From: Nelumbo lutea
Taxonomy: Eukaryota; Streptophyta; Magnoliopsida; Proteales; Nelumbonaceae
NCBI GenBank assembly: GCA_022828595.1
Contig: JAKGHH010000002.1
Coordinates: 82,056,076-82,120,075 of the forward strand
Length of the DNA: 64,000 nt
Reading direction: 5' to 3'
Every line of letters starts with the position of its first letter. Within the stretch, counting starts at the first letter, position 1. Of the stretch, positions 33,557-45,270 are shown piece by piece. Under the pieces are notes generated by a model. That model saw only the letters and a program-made list of their open reading frames with translations, did not search any database and was not told where the DNA came from. Made by a program: the position numbers and the translations under genes.

Positions 33557-35174
33557 TGTGATGACTCTGTATTTTTATGCATTAACGGGCACTATTTTAG
33601 GGCTGCCTAGGCTTAGGAATAGTCAAAATGAGCCCTTTTCATAGTTAAATTCAATATTATGACCTCTGAGGGTCTTTATGCAAATCCTGAGAAAAATTGG
33701 GGAAGTTCTAGGGCCGAAATGCAGTTTTGGGGAAGTTAGTGTAAATTCCAGCTAAGAGAGGGGGTGTTTCTATGAAAAACTGAACACAGGAGGGCACCTC
33801 CTATCTGCCAAACCCAGATAGGTGCCCCTCCTACTATATTAGCATACTCCCCTCTCCTTAGCAAACCCTAAGGCACCTCTACACTCTTTCTTTTCATCTC
33901 TAACAAACCCTAGCCGCCCTAGGCTATCAAATCTCCACCCTCCACTCTCTCCTAACCTCTAATATCAACCATCCAAGCCTTAGCAGCCCTTCATACCCAT
34001 AGATCTCTCCCTAGACAGCATCCCAGCCTTACACCTGACTCCCTAAACCTCAACCAATCAACTTAGGGCGCCACATCACACCAACCAATCACATTTCTCC
34101 GGCTCTATGTGCCCAAATCTGCTCCCTCCATTTTGGGTGCCCAAATCTCATCCCTACATAATATTGGGTGCCCTCTCATTCTCTTCTCAACCTTAGGATC
34201 ACCTTTGAACAATCCTAACCCTCCATTCTCAACCCTAGGGCACCCATATCTCTACAAAAACCAAGCTGCCACCCCTCTCTTTCTCTCTAATCCTAGTTTT
34301 GTCCGCCCTTCTATATTAAAAGGACCCCAAGGGCCCTAGAGAAGCGGTTGGTCAATTTACCCAGTTCACAAGGCTATGGTTTCTTGAGGAGTTCAAGGGT
34401 TGTAGAAGGGAAGGACTCCTAGATCTTGTCAGGAGGGGTTCCTGCAAGCAATCCAGCCAATATGCAACTACCGCAACTGGATTTGATTAACCATCCTTTT
34501 TGCTTTCTTTATTTTCTTTTAGGTTGGATTCTGCTCCCATGTAAGATGGAAGGTTGTTCTTGAGAAGTTAAAGGGTAGAGGAAGAGGAGAACACCCAGGC
34601 AAGAGGAGGGGTTCCTGCTTGCAGTTCGCCTAACCACTACTGCCACCTCTATATCTGGATCCCAACCAGTTTCTCATAGTTTTAGATTTACTTTTTACGC
34701 ATACTTTTGTTTTTCGTTCCTTAAATTCCAATTTTTGTTTTACTTCTGCAATTTATTTTTGTCTTCCTTTCTGCACATTTGAAATTCGGTCAGGTAAGAT
34801 GGAAGGCCCAGCTTGAGGAGTTTGAGGGTTAAAGGATAGATTCGGAGACTACTACCTCTGACCGAGTTATAGATTTTTTATTTACTTTTTTATTTCTGTT
34901 ATTTATTTACTTTTCTGTCATTTTTACTTTCAGCATTGTTAGAATTTTATTTTTATGGATTCTAGTTCAGTTAATTAAATTTTGTATTTCTACAATCTCA
35001 AATCTTGATATTTTGTCTAGATTGAAGTATGTAACAATTTTTCCTCGCTTACCTATGGTTACGACCCCTTTCTCACCACTAACTGCATTTCGTAGTTATT
35101 TTGAGAATCGAAAAATTTATAAATATTGAAACTAGTGTTCTGAAGTGGTTAATGACACGTTTCTGGATACACCA
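33557..35174 (+). repeat. Athila-2 3' LTR
   Basis: Starts TGTGATGACTCTG and ends ...GGATACACCA. Aligns with 28334-29921 throughout, with many substitutions and short indels, so the pair is old. The three GAGGAGTTCAAGGGT-type modules are present at about 34386, 34559 and 34813. Confidence 0.88.
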
Positions 35175-35509
35175 TGTATTCTATCATGTACTCATTGACC
35201 TACACCATTCACTTAACAAGTCTATCGAATAGTGGAGGTCTGTCCATGAAGAACTTGATTGGGTCACTCTGTGCGATGAGCCTCACTTTTTGTCCTAGGA
35301 TGTAATGTCTAAACTTTTGTGTAATGAAAGCCAGTGCAAGACTTTGCTGCAACATATAGTGATTTCTCTCAGTTGGTTTGAGGGCTCTACTAGCATAGTA
35401 TATCGGGAGTTCCACCTTGCCATCTCCTTCCTACGCTAATAAGCATTTTATGGCCTCTAAGCCTATTGCAATGTATATCCTGAATTCTCACCTATCCTTG
35501 GGCGATGAT
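35175..35509 (-). pseudogene. Tat-1 RNase H
   Basis: Minus-strand frame with ELPIYYASRALKPTERNHY and FITQKFRHYILGQKVRLIAQ, the RT-linked RNase H of Ty3/gypsy elements, followed by PPLFDRLVKW-type sequence. It degrades primer and template RNA during reverse transcription. Two stops lie upstream of 35415 in the same frame. On the right it is joined, across the copia solo LTR, to the RT block at 44175; removing the LTR and one duplication keeps the frame. On the left it is cut by Athila-2. Confidence 0.85.
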
Positions 35510-36412
35510 TGAAGGGATGAGAGATCCATCATATGGATGGCCGAATCCTACAGGTAGGTTGGGCTAAATTTCAATAATTTCTCTCTCTCCCATGTGGGAA
35601 TCACATTCCCTATTTTAGAAAACTGTATTTTCAAGGATCAATCTTGAACTTAAACTGAACTAGATCTGAAACCAAAGGTAGGAGAGGGATATACTTGATA
35701 CGGAGTAATAGTAACTCCCAACGAAGGTATTCATGCCCAAGGAGATTACCAAAGACTACTCCCACTGAAGATGACACAACGTAGGGTGGAGCAGAATCAG
35801 CAGGATGGTTGTTCAGCAAGAACCTAATTCTTCACCAAGAATCTGATGGATGGCAAATGAGTACGACTTCAGATCACCTTTTCTGCCAAAAGGTGATATC
35901 AAGAACCCTTCTTGATCTCTCCTAAAGGTGGTGATCGAATTGGTAATGGCGGAAATAGCAAGAAATGGCAAGAGAAAAAGATGGCGTCAGTCTAACTATA
36001 TGTTGTCTTCTCTCTTGTATCAGTAATCTAATTAATCAATTGGGGTTCGCCCTCATCCTCTATTTATAACCTTAAAGATGGATTCTTCTAATCCCATTAG
36101 GAGTTTCCTAATCCAAATCTTGTATTTGGATCTGGACTCTCTTTAAGAGAAAATGGATAACCCCTTATCTTATCTGTAGATAAAGATCATCCCTCCTAAT
36201 CTAATTAGGAGTTTCCTGATCCAAATCTTTATTTAGATCTGGACTCTCTTAGTGGATAGGGACAGTCCCTTATCCTATCTGTTGATCTAAATCCTAGAAC
36301 TGTCCCTCTTTATTTAATCTAATAAAGCCAGTTCAAATTGGGCTTTAGGCCTATTAAGTCTATGTGCTCACTTATCCTCCAAACTGCTGCCTAGTTGGAT
36401 ATCTTTGTATGG

Positions 36413-37934
36413 TGATGCATATTTGCTAAACTAGCAAGTCAACTAACCGCACAAGTAATAGAGTGATGAATAGAGTGCCATTTTCCATGAGGACTTATGT
36501 AGCAACTACTAGTAGTATATCAGCCTACTCTTATCTGATTAGCCGAATTGAATATCTAATGCAAATCTGAAATCCTAACTACAAAACTATCTCTAAGGAA
36601 TTGGATCAAACACCTTGCAAACAAATTGAGAAGACAAGCTAACTATGCACATAATTGATTCAGCAATTAGATCTCTAGGTCATTCGATTAGATTAGGATT
36701 CAGCCTTGGTTTGGTGAAACCCCAAGGCAATGAACAACCTCTCTCAAGTGCATGTTCATTCTATGCATGAGTGATGATTCTTATATCTCTAGCAAGAATC
36801 TAATCCCCATGTATGCATTAAGATCTAAAAATTCTAGGGCATCATTTTAGATTGAATGATCATCAACCAAATTGTGCAAATTATCTCAAACCTTACACTC
36901 AATTCAGTTCTTGATTAGCATATCTGAAATCCTAGAGTCTTTCTCAAGCACTCTAAAACTTCCAAGAATGAAGAACAGTTCAGCCAAATAAAATTAAGAG
37001 TGCCTGAATTCTTTCTCAAGCAATTCAGACATTACAAAGATCAAGATCAATTCGGCTAGCAATTCTACAATTAAACTTTTAATCAAGAAACATCAATGTT
37101 GCATCTAATCTATTCAAATGGACCTCAAAAACTAATTACAGATCTGAAATTACAAAAATCATGCTTCCATTACAGCAATAAAGAAAAATTAATGGAAAAT
37201 TACACAATTCCTAGCTAAATTCGATTACCAAATATGCAAAAATCAATGAAGAAATAACCTAGATCTCCAGTTTCTTCTTCTCCTTTCGAATCCAGCTTCT
37301 TCTTCTCTTGAAGTTGCTTGAATCTTCTTTCTTCTCCTCTCTTGCACCTATCTCTCTCTTCTCCCTTCAAGAATTCGACTCAAAGAGTTTTCCCCACAAA
37401 GGGCTTGAACCACAAGGTGCTGAACATCTTTTTCCTCCAAGAGACCTCCTTAAATAGTTTTTCCTTCACCTCTCCAAGAATTTTAGAAGCTGCCATCCTT
37501 AGCCTCTCTTGAACCTTCTAGAATTTTCTGCCCCTAGCCTCTCTTGAACTTTCTAGAAGTTGCCACCCCTATCTTCTTTTGGGCTACAATTTGGGTTGCT
37601 CTTGAGCTACAAATGGGCCTCCTCCTTGCTGGGATGAATAGGCTCCCTTGGAAGACTGTGTTTGGGCTCTCTCTTTGGGCTCTCCCAAAGAGTGTTGCAT
37701 GGGCTTTAAGGGGTGAATAGCCCTCTTTTGACCTCTCAGCTAGGCCTTGCTCCCAGTTGGACTATATTACCTCTAATTTGGCTTTTTTTAGCATGGTTCT
37801 ATGTTCTTTTTCCCTAGACTTGTCCCCTTTGACAATTTCCTGAAATCAAGCTCAATAGGGGTAAGAATTCACACAAATTAGCATCAAAACCATGCACAAA
37901 CACCAAAATTTATATGTAAATTATGCACACATCA
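36413..37934 (-). repeat. Athila-3 3' LTR
   Basis: On the minus strand starts TGATGTGTGCA at 37934 and ends ...AATATGCATCA at 36413. It is 1522 bp and closely similar to 41629-43146, with indels near 36480. Confidence 0.93.
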
Positions 37935-37949
37935 AAACACCCCACACTT
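37935..37949 (-). promoter_or_regulatory. Athila-3 polypurine tract
   Basis: Minus strand AAGTGTGGGGTGTTT, directly before the LTR start. Confidence 0.85.
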
Positions 37950-39195
37950 AAGCTTTTGCTTGTCCTCAAGCAAAGACATCACCCATAAACAGATCATCCC
38001 CCCTTATTCTCACCATTTGTCAGATGAATTTTTAGTAGAAAAATGCATTGAGTGGTCGAGAAACTTGTGTAAGTATTCTGCTCCATTCCTATGAACTACC
38101 ATTCTTATCTTGTACATAAGAGCCAAGGAAAGGGAAAATATGAGATTCTTCAAGTTCCAACTTTCACTCCCATTCAACATGTAAATCAGCTCCTTGACCA
38201 CCAAAATTAACCATCACTTTGAGCTAGGTCTCAAATCTGTAACTACACCTCATTGAGTGTTCAACTGCATTTTTTCCCTTTGAACCTCAGCCGTCACTGA
38301 ATTCTTTTCTTTTCTTTCCCCCAATTTTTTTAGTGTGAGTGCATTTATGCTCCATCTCACACGGGGTATTTTCTTCTTTCTTCTTTTTCTTTTTTTTCTT
38401 TTGGTGTGAGTGCATTTTATGCTCTACCTCACACTCTTTTTTTTTCTTTTTTTTTATTTTGGTGTGAGTGCATTTTATGCTCCATCTCACACTCTCTTTT
38501 TTTCTTTTGGTGTGAGTGCATTTTACGCTCCATCTTACACTCTTTTTTTTTCTTCTTTTACAGATGTTGAACCTCATGCATTAGCAATTCAGATATGGAC
38601 TACCTTGAGTGATCATTAATAATTCAATCAAGTGCATCATACACATGAAGGTAATTAGGGCTGGTCATGATGAAAGTCATATTCAGCTCCCTTAACTTTA
38701 TGCATTGTGCTAAGTTGGATCATTCACAAGAATAAAAACTGACACATACAGTGGTCTTCCTCAACTCATTTTATTCTCTCTTTGAATTCGCCTAATAAAC
38801 AACAATGATCTTAAGGGGATTTTTAGTTTATTTGGTTATCAATGTATGTATATAAGTGTTGGGATGATTGAGGTGCATAGCCTCAGCCTAACTCCCCCAC
38901 ACTTAAGATGAACATTGTCATCAATGTTCCTAGTGTTAGAGAGAACAATAAATAAATCAAGCAATGAAGGTAATTGCATGAATAGCATTATCAATCAATG
39001 AGAGGGGTTAGAGGACTTCTCTGAAGTTCCTTCTGAATCCTACAATAGCTCTTGTAATGGGAATCCTCTAGCTGCTAAGAATCACATAAAACTAGAGAGA
39101 GAAAGAGATCAACAACTTATTTAATTATCATCCTACATAAAAACTCAACTGATATGAATAAGAAAAGCAAAAAACAAAAACAAGAGAGTTTATGT
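37950..39195 (-). other. Athila-3 3' non-coding region
   Basis: No coding frame. It holds a four-unit repeat at 38333-38573, a run of T-rich spacers, and unique sequence. The Lys-rich open frame across 38287-38577 on the minus strand is a product of the poly-T spacers. Confidence 0.75.
38333..38573. repeat. Four-unit repeat with stem-forming core
   Basis: Units start at about 38333, 38403, 38461 and 38509. Each has GTGTGAGTGCATTT, then ATGCTCCATC, then TCACAC, separated by T-rich spacers of changing length. The GTGTGAG and CTCACAC ends can pair, and an inner GCAT/ATGC can add to the stem. The third unit keeps all pairs; the fourth has lost some. Confidence 0.9.
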
Positions 39196-39906
39196 CTAAA
39201 AATCTGAATTGGGTTGCCTCCCAACAAGTGCTCGCTTTTTGTCTAAAGCTCGATCTTTTAGTGAAGTGCTGATTGCTGGCCTAAAAACATCCACCAACCT
39301 CATCATCAATGACACCTTCCAAGCTAAAGCTGTCATGTATTCCCGAGACACCCTCAATAGTTTTTCTCTTTGCAAAGGGCTCAAATATGCTGAGATGATT
39401 ATTGATAGTGATGATGGAGCCTCTAAGAAAGCATACTCTAGATGTGGAGGGGGTTGCTTCTGCTCAAGGGAGGGTGGATTTTGGGTTGAAGGCTTGCTTA
39501 TTGGTATTGGCGAGGTATCCAAGCCTTGAAATTGTGGATTGGCATTCAAGTATGCTGCCATTCCTTGCATCTTTTCATTCTCTTCCCTTGCAACTCCTCC
39601 CTCTTGTATGCCAAGTTCAAGGGTGTTGGCCAACCTGCTAACCTTGTTTTTAGCCCTTGCCTTCTCCTCCACCTCTGGCAGCTCCTCACCACCTCTTGGA
39701 TTCAATTCAGTATTACCTGGTAGAGTATCTGGTATTCTTGCTGAAATCATTTGTGCTAACTGCCCGACTTGCTTCTCCAAGTTCTTTATTGCTACTTCTT
39801 GTATCTGAAATCTTGTTTCAGCACTAGCTATGAACTTGGTCATTGGCTCGTCTAGGTTAGATTTTTTTTCCGACCGATAGAAGTTTTGGGGGAAGGGCTT
39901 CGACAC
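39196..39906 (-). pseudogene. Athila-3 gag C-terminus fused to a pre-RT segment
   Basis: 236 codons, open on the minus strand. The first part is Athila gag (LEKQVGQLAQMISARIPDTL, then the LPGNTELNP block). It continues into PPPHLEYAFLEA and LSPLQREKLLRVSREYMTAL, which is the stretch that normally stands before RT. The protease domain usually found between the two is missing, and RT is missing after it: the frame runs on to the 3' motif GRQPNSDF. So two internal deletions have left an open gag-to-end frame. Confidence 0.8.
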
Positions 39907-40290
39907 ATGCTGATTTGGCCATGACTGATTCAGGTATCCTCCCCATCCGGGGTTAAAGGCACAAGGGTACTAACTGTATTGCTGCCTTGGAAAGTGGCCA
40001 ACAAAATTTACCTATTCTGGAGGCTACATAAACTGATTGCCAACTTGGTATTCAGTACTAATAGAGCCTCCCCCACACTAATCACAAGTCATGGACTGCA
40101 CATGCATGGCTGCCATCTGCATCCCATCTATTTTCTTGCTGATTGCACCTATTTGCGCAGATATAGTTGTATATGTGTCCACATTGTGAAAACCTTGCTG
40201 CTTTCTAACTTGTACTCTCTCTGAATGCCATTGATATTTGTTTGCAGCCATTTCCTCTATCAAAGTACTAAAGAAACTAAAGTACACTAA
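39907..40290 (-). pseudogene. Athila-3 gag middle part
   Basis: Minus-strand gag sequence LIEEMAANKYQWHSERVQV near 40250 and a short Cys segment (CDKCGGG at 40078 downwards), followed after stops near 40020 and 39970 by a FNPGWGGYLNQSW block like the NPGWRNHPNFSW of Athila-2. It is upstream of, and close to, the 39196-39906 frame. The N-terminal half of gag is not present. Confidence 0.8.
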
Positions 40291-41604
40291 TCAAAGAAAG
40301 CAATCAAACAAACAATCAACAATCCTATGAAATAGAGATTGTTAAACACTAAAATAGCAGCAATCTACAAAACAAAGGGAACATCAATCTACCTAAAAAG
40401 AAAAACCTGAAGAAAAAGAACAATCAGCAAGCTGAAAGCTAATATAGACAGATCTGAAATCTGATATACAAGATTGAAATTAGAGAAGTACCCTATCAAA
40501 TCAAGAAGACTGCACACTGCCGAAACAAGAACAACAGCCTAAAGATTTCTGATTTCTGATTTCAGCAATGAAGGACAATGCACACAGATCTGAACTATAA
40601 GATTTTTTATAAAATATACAAAACTAAAAATCAGCTACACTAATAAAACTAGAACAACAACCTAAGACTAAGCAATTTAGCAATAGGAAATAAAACTACT
40701 TCTATCAAGACTAACAAAACTAACAAGACAAGCAACCTAAAAAATTCTATCGAATCAATCTATCAACTCGGGTTTGGAATCTATAACAGCAACCTATTGA
40801 GTTCTACCTACAAAACACAGGTCTGAATTCTATGAAATCAGCAAAGTAACCTATAGTATCAAGAAACTACACTCTACCGAAAACAAGAATCAGCTATTCT
40901 TTTATGTGTGCACAGATCTGATTTCTGATTTCAACAATGAAGGTTAATGTGTATAGATCTGAACTACACTATTTTTATAGAGTATACAGAATACAAATTT
41001 AGCTATACTACCAAGACTAGAACAGCAACCAAAAACTAAGCAAATCAGCAATAGGGAAGAAAACTACTAAGTTAGAAATCTATCAAGTCAGAAGTCTACC
41101 AAATCAGAAATGTAATCTATAATAGCAAGCTATAGAATTCTTCCTACAAAAAACAGATCTAAAATCTACCAAATCAGCAAAATAACCTATAGAATCAATA
41201 AGCTACATTCTACAAAAACAAGAAAAACAACCTAAGCTAGATGCATTCGGCAAGGAAAAAGAAATCTGAAACTACTGAAACTAGAACAACAAACTAAGAT
41301 AAAGACAATTAACAATAAGCAAGAAAACTACTTCTATCAGCAAGGGAAGTTACTCTAACTACAGATCTGAACCTAATATACAAAAAAAAAATTAGATTAC
41401 CTAGTACAGAATTAGAAGCATTCAGCAAGAAGATCAACTACACTACTGAACTAGAACAGCAATCTATGTTAGAGACAATGAGCTATAAGAAATAAAACTA
41501 CCTAAATCAGCAACAGAGGTTAATGTACACAAATTTGAACTATAATGCACAGAGTTAAAATCAGATTAAAGGTGGCTAATAGTTCCTAATATTGCTGCAA
41601 TAAG
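40291..41604 (-). other. Athila-3 leader with degenerate repeats
   Basis: A-rich on the plus strand, no coding frame. Similar blocks built from ACTAGAACAACAACCTAAG, GCAATAGG and AAAACTACTTCTATCA recur near 40645, 41010, 41280 and 41448, so the leader has grown by repeated duplication. Confidence 0.7.
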
Positions 41605-41622
41605 TCCCCAGCAGCGGCGCCA
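41605..41622 (-). promoter_or_regulatory. Athila-3 primer-binding site
   Basis: Minus strand TGGCGCCGCTGCTGGGGA, six bases from the LTR end. It differs at two positions from the usual Athila Asp-tRNA site. Confidence 0.85.
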
Positions 41623-41628
41623 AAAACT

Positions 41629-43146
41629 TGGTGCATATTTGCTACACTAGCAAGTCAACTAACCAGACAAGTAATAGAGTGATGAATAGAGTGTCATTTC
41701 CCACATATGCAGCAACTACTAGTAGTATATCAGCCTACTCTTGTTTGATTAGTTGAATTGAATATCTAATGCAAATCTGAAATCATAACTACAAAACTAT
41801 CTCTAAGGAATTGGATCAAACACCTTGCAAACAAATTGAGAAGACAAGCTAACTATGCACAGAATTGATTCAACAATTAGATCTCTAGGTCATTCGATTA
41901 GATTAGGATTCATCCTTGGTTTGGTGAAACCCCAAGGCAATAAACAGCCTCTCTCAAGTGCATGTTCATTCTATGCATGAGTGATGATTCTTCTATCTCT
42001 CGCAAGAATCTAATCCCCGTGTATGCATTAAGATCTAAAAATTCTAGGGCAACATTTCAGATTGAATGATCACCAACCGAATTGTGCAAGTTATCTCTAA
42101 CCTTGCACTCAATTTAGTTCTTGATTAGCATATCCGAAATCCTATAGTCTTTCTCAAGCAGTCTAGACCTTCCAAGAATGAAGAACAGTTCGGCCAAACA
42201 GAATTAAGAGTGCCTGAATTCTTTCTCAAGCAATTCAGACATTACAAAGATCAAGATTAATTCGGCTAGCAATTCTACAATTAAACTTCTAATCAAGAAA
42301 CATCAAGGTTGCATCTAATCTATTCGAATGGACCTCAAAAACTAATTATAGATCTGAAATTACAGAATTCATGCTTTCATTACAGCAAGAAAGAAAAATT
42401 AATGGAAAAATTACACATAATTCCTAGCTGAATTCGATTACCAAATGTGTAGAAATCAATGAAGAAATAACCTAGATCTCCAATTTCTTCTTCTCCTTTC
42501 GAATTCAACTTCTTCTTCTCTTGAAGTTGCTTGAATCTCCTTTCTTCTCCTCTCTTGCGCCCATCTCTCTCTTCTCCCTTCAAAATTTGACTCAAAGAGT
42601 TTTCTCCCCAAAGGTCTTGAACCACAAGGTGCTGAACATCTTTTTCCTCCAAGAGATCCCCTTAAATAGTTTTTCCTTCACCTCTCCAAGAATTCTAGAA
42701 GCTGCCATCCTTAGCCTCTCTTGAACCTTCTAGAATTTGCTGCCCCTTGCCTCTTTTGAACTTTCTACAAGTTGTCACCCCTAGCTTCTCTTGGAATGCA
42801 ATTTGGGCTGCTCTTAAGCTACAAATGGGCATCTTCCTTGCTGGGTGGAATAGGCTCACTTGGAAGGCTGCGGCTGGGCTCTCTCTTTCGGCCCTCCCAA
42901 AGAGTGTTGCATGAGCTTTAAGGGCCGAATAACCCTCTTTTGACCTCTCGGCTGGGCCTTGCTCCTAGCTGGGCTGTATTACCTTCAATTTGGCTTCTTT
43001 TACCATGGTTTTATGTTATTTTTCCCTAGACTTGTCCCCTTTGACAATTTCTTAAAATCAAGTTCAATAGGGGTAATAATTCACACAAATCAGCATCAAA
43101 ACCATGCACAAACACTAGAATTTATATGTAAATTTTGCACACATCA
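41629..43146 (-). repeat. Athila-3 5' LTR
   Basis: 1518 bp, minus orientation, TGATGTGTGCA at 43146 to ...ATATGCACCA at 41629. Very similar to the 3' LTR. By eye the two differ at roughly one base in fifteen to twenty, the lowest divergence of any LTR pair in the window. Confidence 0.93.
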
Positions 43147-43526
43147 TATGGCGTGGGACTCAAACATTGATCTACACATCAGCCACATGGGTTCAGCCCA
43201 GCCTTTGTAACAATGCCTGGCCGAATTCACTGTAGGAGACAGTGAACCCCTGAGTCCATCACCATGGGCTCTTAATGGGCCCAACATTTACACTAAATGG
43301 TCCTTGGGTCAAGCCACCTTATAAAAACCCAAGGACTATGGGCAGATGCAATATTAGACCATCAGGTATTACCCTCAATGGTCTTACACTTAACCTCTCT
43401 GCCCATAATGATCAAACATTGCCTGACAAGAGAGGACCTCTCCCTCGGCTACAAGGTGCAGTGTTGCACTCTCTACTCACATGGATCACGAGAATTAAAA
43501 CCTTTTGCAAACACTTTGAAACCATA

Positions 43527-43548
43527 ATATATATATATATATATATAT
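43527..43548. repeat. (AT)n microsatellite in copia solo LTR
   Basis: AT run at the same LTR position as 7311-7332. Confidence 0.9.
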
Positions 43549-44169
43549 TTTGCAAAACAAATTTCAATGGTTGAAATCGGTTGTCGGAAGCTTTGGTTTT
43601 CATCAGAGAGAGTGCATCCCTGATCATTCACTTTGTCTAACAAAGGGGCTGATCCTATCACTATGATCACCCACTCAGATGAATTCTTGGATTATCCCAA
43701 CATACCCAGGTTTTGACCCCCTCTAAGGATCTCACTGATTGGCATATCAAAGACAGCCCAATCCGACACCTAGTGCAGTATCATAATCGAGTCTAGGGGT
43801 CAGGTGTAACATTCTAGTTTTGCCCATCTATCTCCAAGGTCCAGGACAATATTGGAATTCTGATCTGGTTTAGGGTTTCAAGAAAACCCACACTGCATGT
43901 GCCTCAGGTCTCACCCTGGCAGCTGAGACAAACCACCCCAACCAACTTGGAGGCACATCAATGTTAGCCTTGGCAGGATAAATCTCCCCAGATCCATCTA
44001 ATAGCTGTGAAGATTCTAAACTAACATGAGTCTCATATGTGTCTAGTTTAAGGGTATTACACAGAAACACACTATAATAACATGAATCAAATATGTACTT
44101 TATTCATTTACATTAAATGACATAATGTACATCATTCTGATTGGAGCTAAGGGCATACACTGTCTAACA

Positions 44170-45270
44170 ATGACATGGTTAGGGCCTTAGCAAGGGTTAT
44201 TTTTAATTGCTCAAAAGTCTCCTGATGCTCCTGGGTCCACCTAAACTCGATAGACTTCTTGACTAACTTCATTAGTGGCAGTGCTGTGTGTGCAAGACTG
44301 GGGATGAATCTCCATAAGTAAGAAACTTTTCCTAGGATTGTTTTTAGCTAGGATTCATTGACCGATGGTGGGAGGTCTAGGATAGCTTTAACTTTGCTTT
44401 TGTCTAGATGTATCCCTATCTGATCTCCTCGGTAGCCTAAAAATTTTCCTTGCTGCATCCCAAATGCACATTTTAATGGATTTAGTCTCAACTTAAATTC
44501 TATGCACCGGGATAAGACTTTTGCAAGACTTCAGATTGGTTTATTTTCTTCCTTGCCTTAACAACTATGTCATCCACATAACATTTGATTTCTTTGTGCA
44601 TCATACCATGGAAGATGCTAGTCATGGTTCTCTGGTATGTTGTTCCCGCATTCTTCAGTTTAAAAGGCATCATCTTGTAGTAAAAGTTTCCTATCAGTGC
44701 CTTGAAGGTTGTATGAGGTGCATCCACAGGATGCATAAAGATCTGATTTTACCTACTGTAAGCATCTAGGAAGGAGAAGAGTTTGTAACCTGCAATGGAG
44801 TCTATCAATACCTTCATGTTGAGTAGAGGGAATTCATCTTTCAGGCATGCTTTGTTTAAATCTCTAAAATCGACACAACACCTGCGATGAGGCGGGGTAA
44901 GTACTTTGGTGATGTGTTATCTCTAAAGGGCTAGGTGTGATGTTACTAACCATAGCTATCCATTCTTTTTCTTCACTGAGACTATGTTGGCTAGCCACTG
45001 AGGGTGTGTTATAGGCTCAATGAAGCCTACTCTTAAAATCCATTCTATTTCCTCTTTGATCTTCACGGTTACCTCTGGCTCAAAGATTCTCTGTGGTTGT
45101 TTTACTAGCTGAAATTTAGGGTCTATACATAAGGAATGTCTAATGGATCCAAATCTAACCCTGGCATCTGGTCATATGACTAGGCGAATACATCCTGAAA
45201 CTCTACGAGAAAATGTTGGTTAGGCCGGTTTCATGGTTCTAAGGTTTTTCATTTTTTTTGTGATAAGTTT
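44170..45270 (-). pseudogene. Tat-1 reverse transcriptase
   Basis: Ty3/gypsy RT on the minus strand. Readable motifs are KIKEEIEWILRVGFIEP (near 45030), DFRDLNKACLKDEFPL (near 44870), FSFLDAYSR (stop where YNQI normally follows), HPVDAPHTTFKALIGNFYYK and the catalytic YVDDIVVKA near 44545-44575. The sequence most resembles the Tat branch. Frame changes and several stops disable it. The thumb runs on to 44175, then the copia solo LTR intervenes before RNase H. Confidence 0.87.

Larger units (their letters stand above)
28334..35174 (+). mobile_element. Athila-2, non-autonomous Athila-like gypsy element
   Basis: Plus-strand element with LTRs 28334-29921 and 33557-35174, a primer site at 29928-29945, a leader, gag and protease remnants, and a polypurine tract. 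RT, RNase H and integrase are missing altogether. Its left neighbour is another copy's 3' end, so no clean target duplication exists (TGGGA left, TGTAT right). It interrupts Tat-1 between RNase H (35175-35509) and integrase (27977 downwards). Confidence 0.85.
36413..43146 (-). mobile_element. Athila-3, gag-only Athila-like element with intact TSD
   Basis: Complete insertion on the minus strand: LTRs 36413-37934 and 41629-43146, an Asp-type primer site, gag remnants and a polypurine tract. Target duplication TATGG is perfect (36408-36412 and 43147-43151). The internal region is only 3.7 kb and has gag plus a short pre-RT segment but no protease core, RT, RNase H or integrase. It therefore moved, if recently active, with enzymes from another element. 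It is inserted in the copia solo LTR. Confidence 0.92.
35510..44169 (-). mobile_element. Copia solo LTR, split by a gag-only gypsy element
   Basis: Minus-orientation copia LTR in two parts, 35510-36412 and 43147-44169. The ends read TGTTAGACAG at 44169 and ...CATCCCTTCA at 35510. Flanking 5-mers ATGAT (35505-35509) and ATGAC (44170-44174) are a target duplication with one mismatch. Without the 6.7-kb insertion and its duplication the LTR is about 1.92 kb, the family length. No internal copia sequence is present. It sits in Tat-1 between RT and RNase H. Confidence 0.92.

Noticed and set aside
38287..38577. A Lys-rich 96-codon minus-strand frame
   Set aside because: It is the reading of poly-T spacers and the four-unit repeat. 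No protein family fits and the spacers vary in length.
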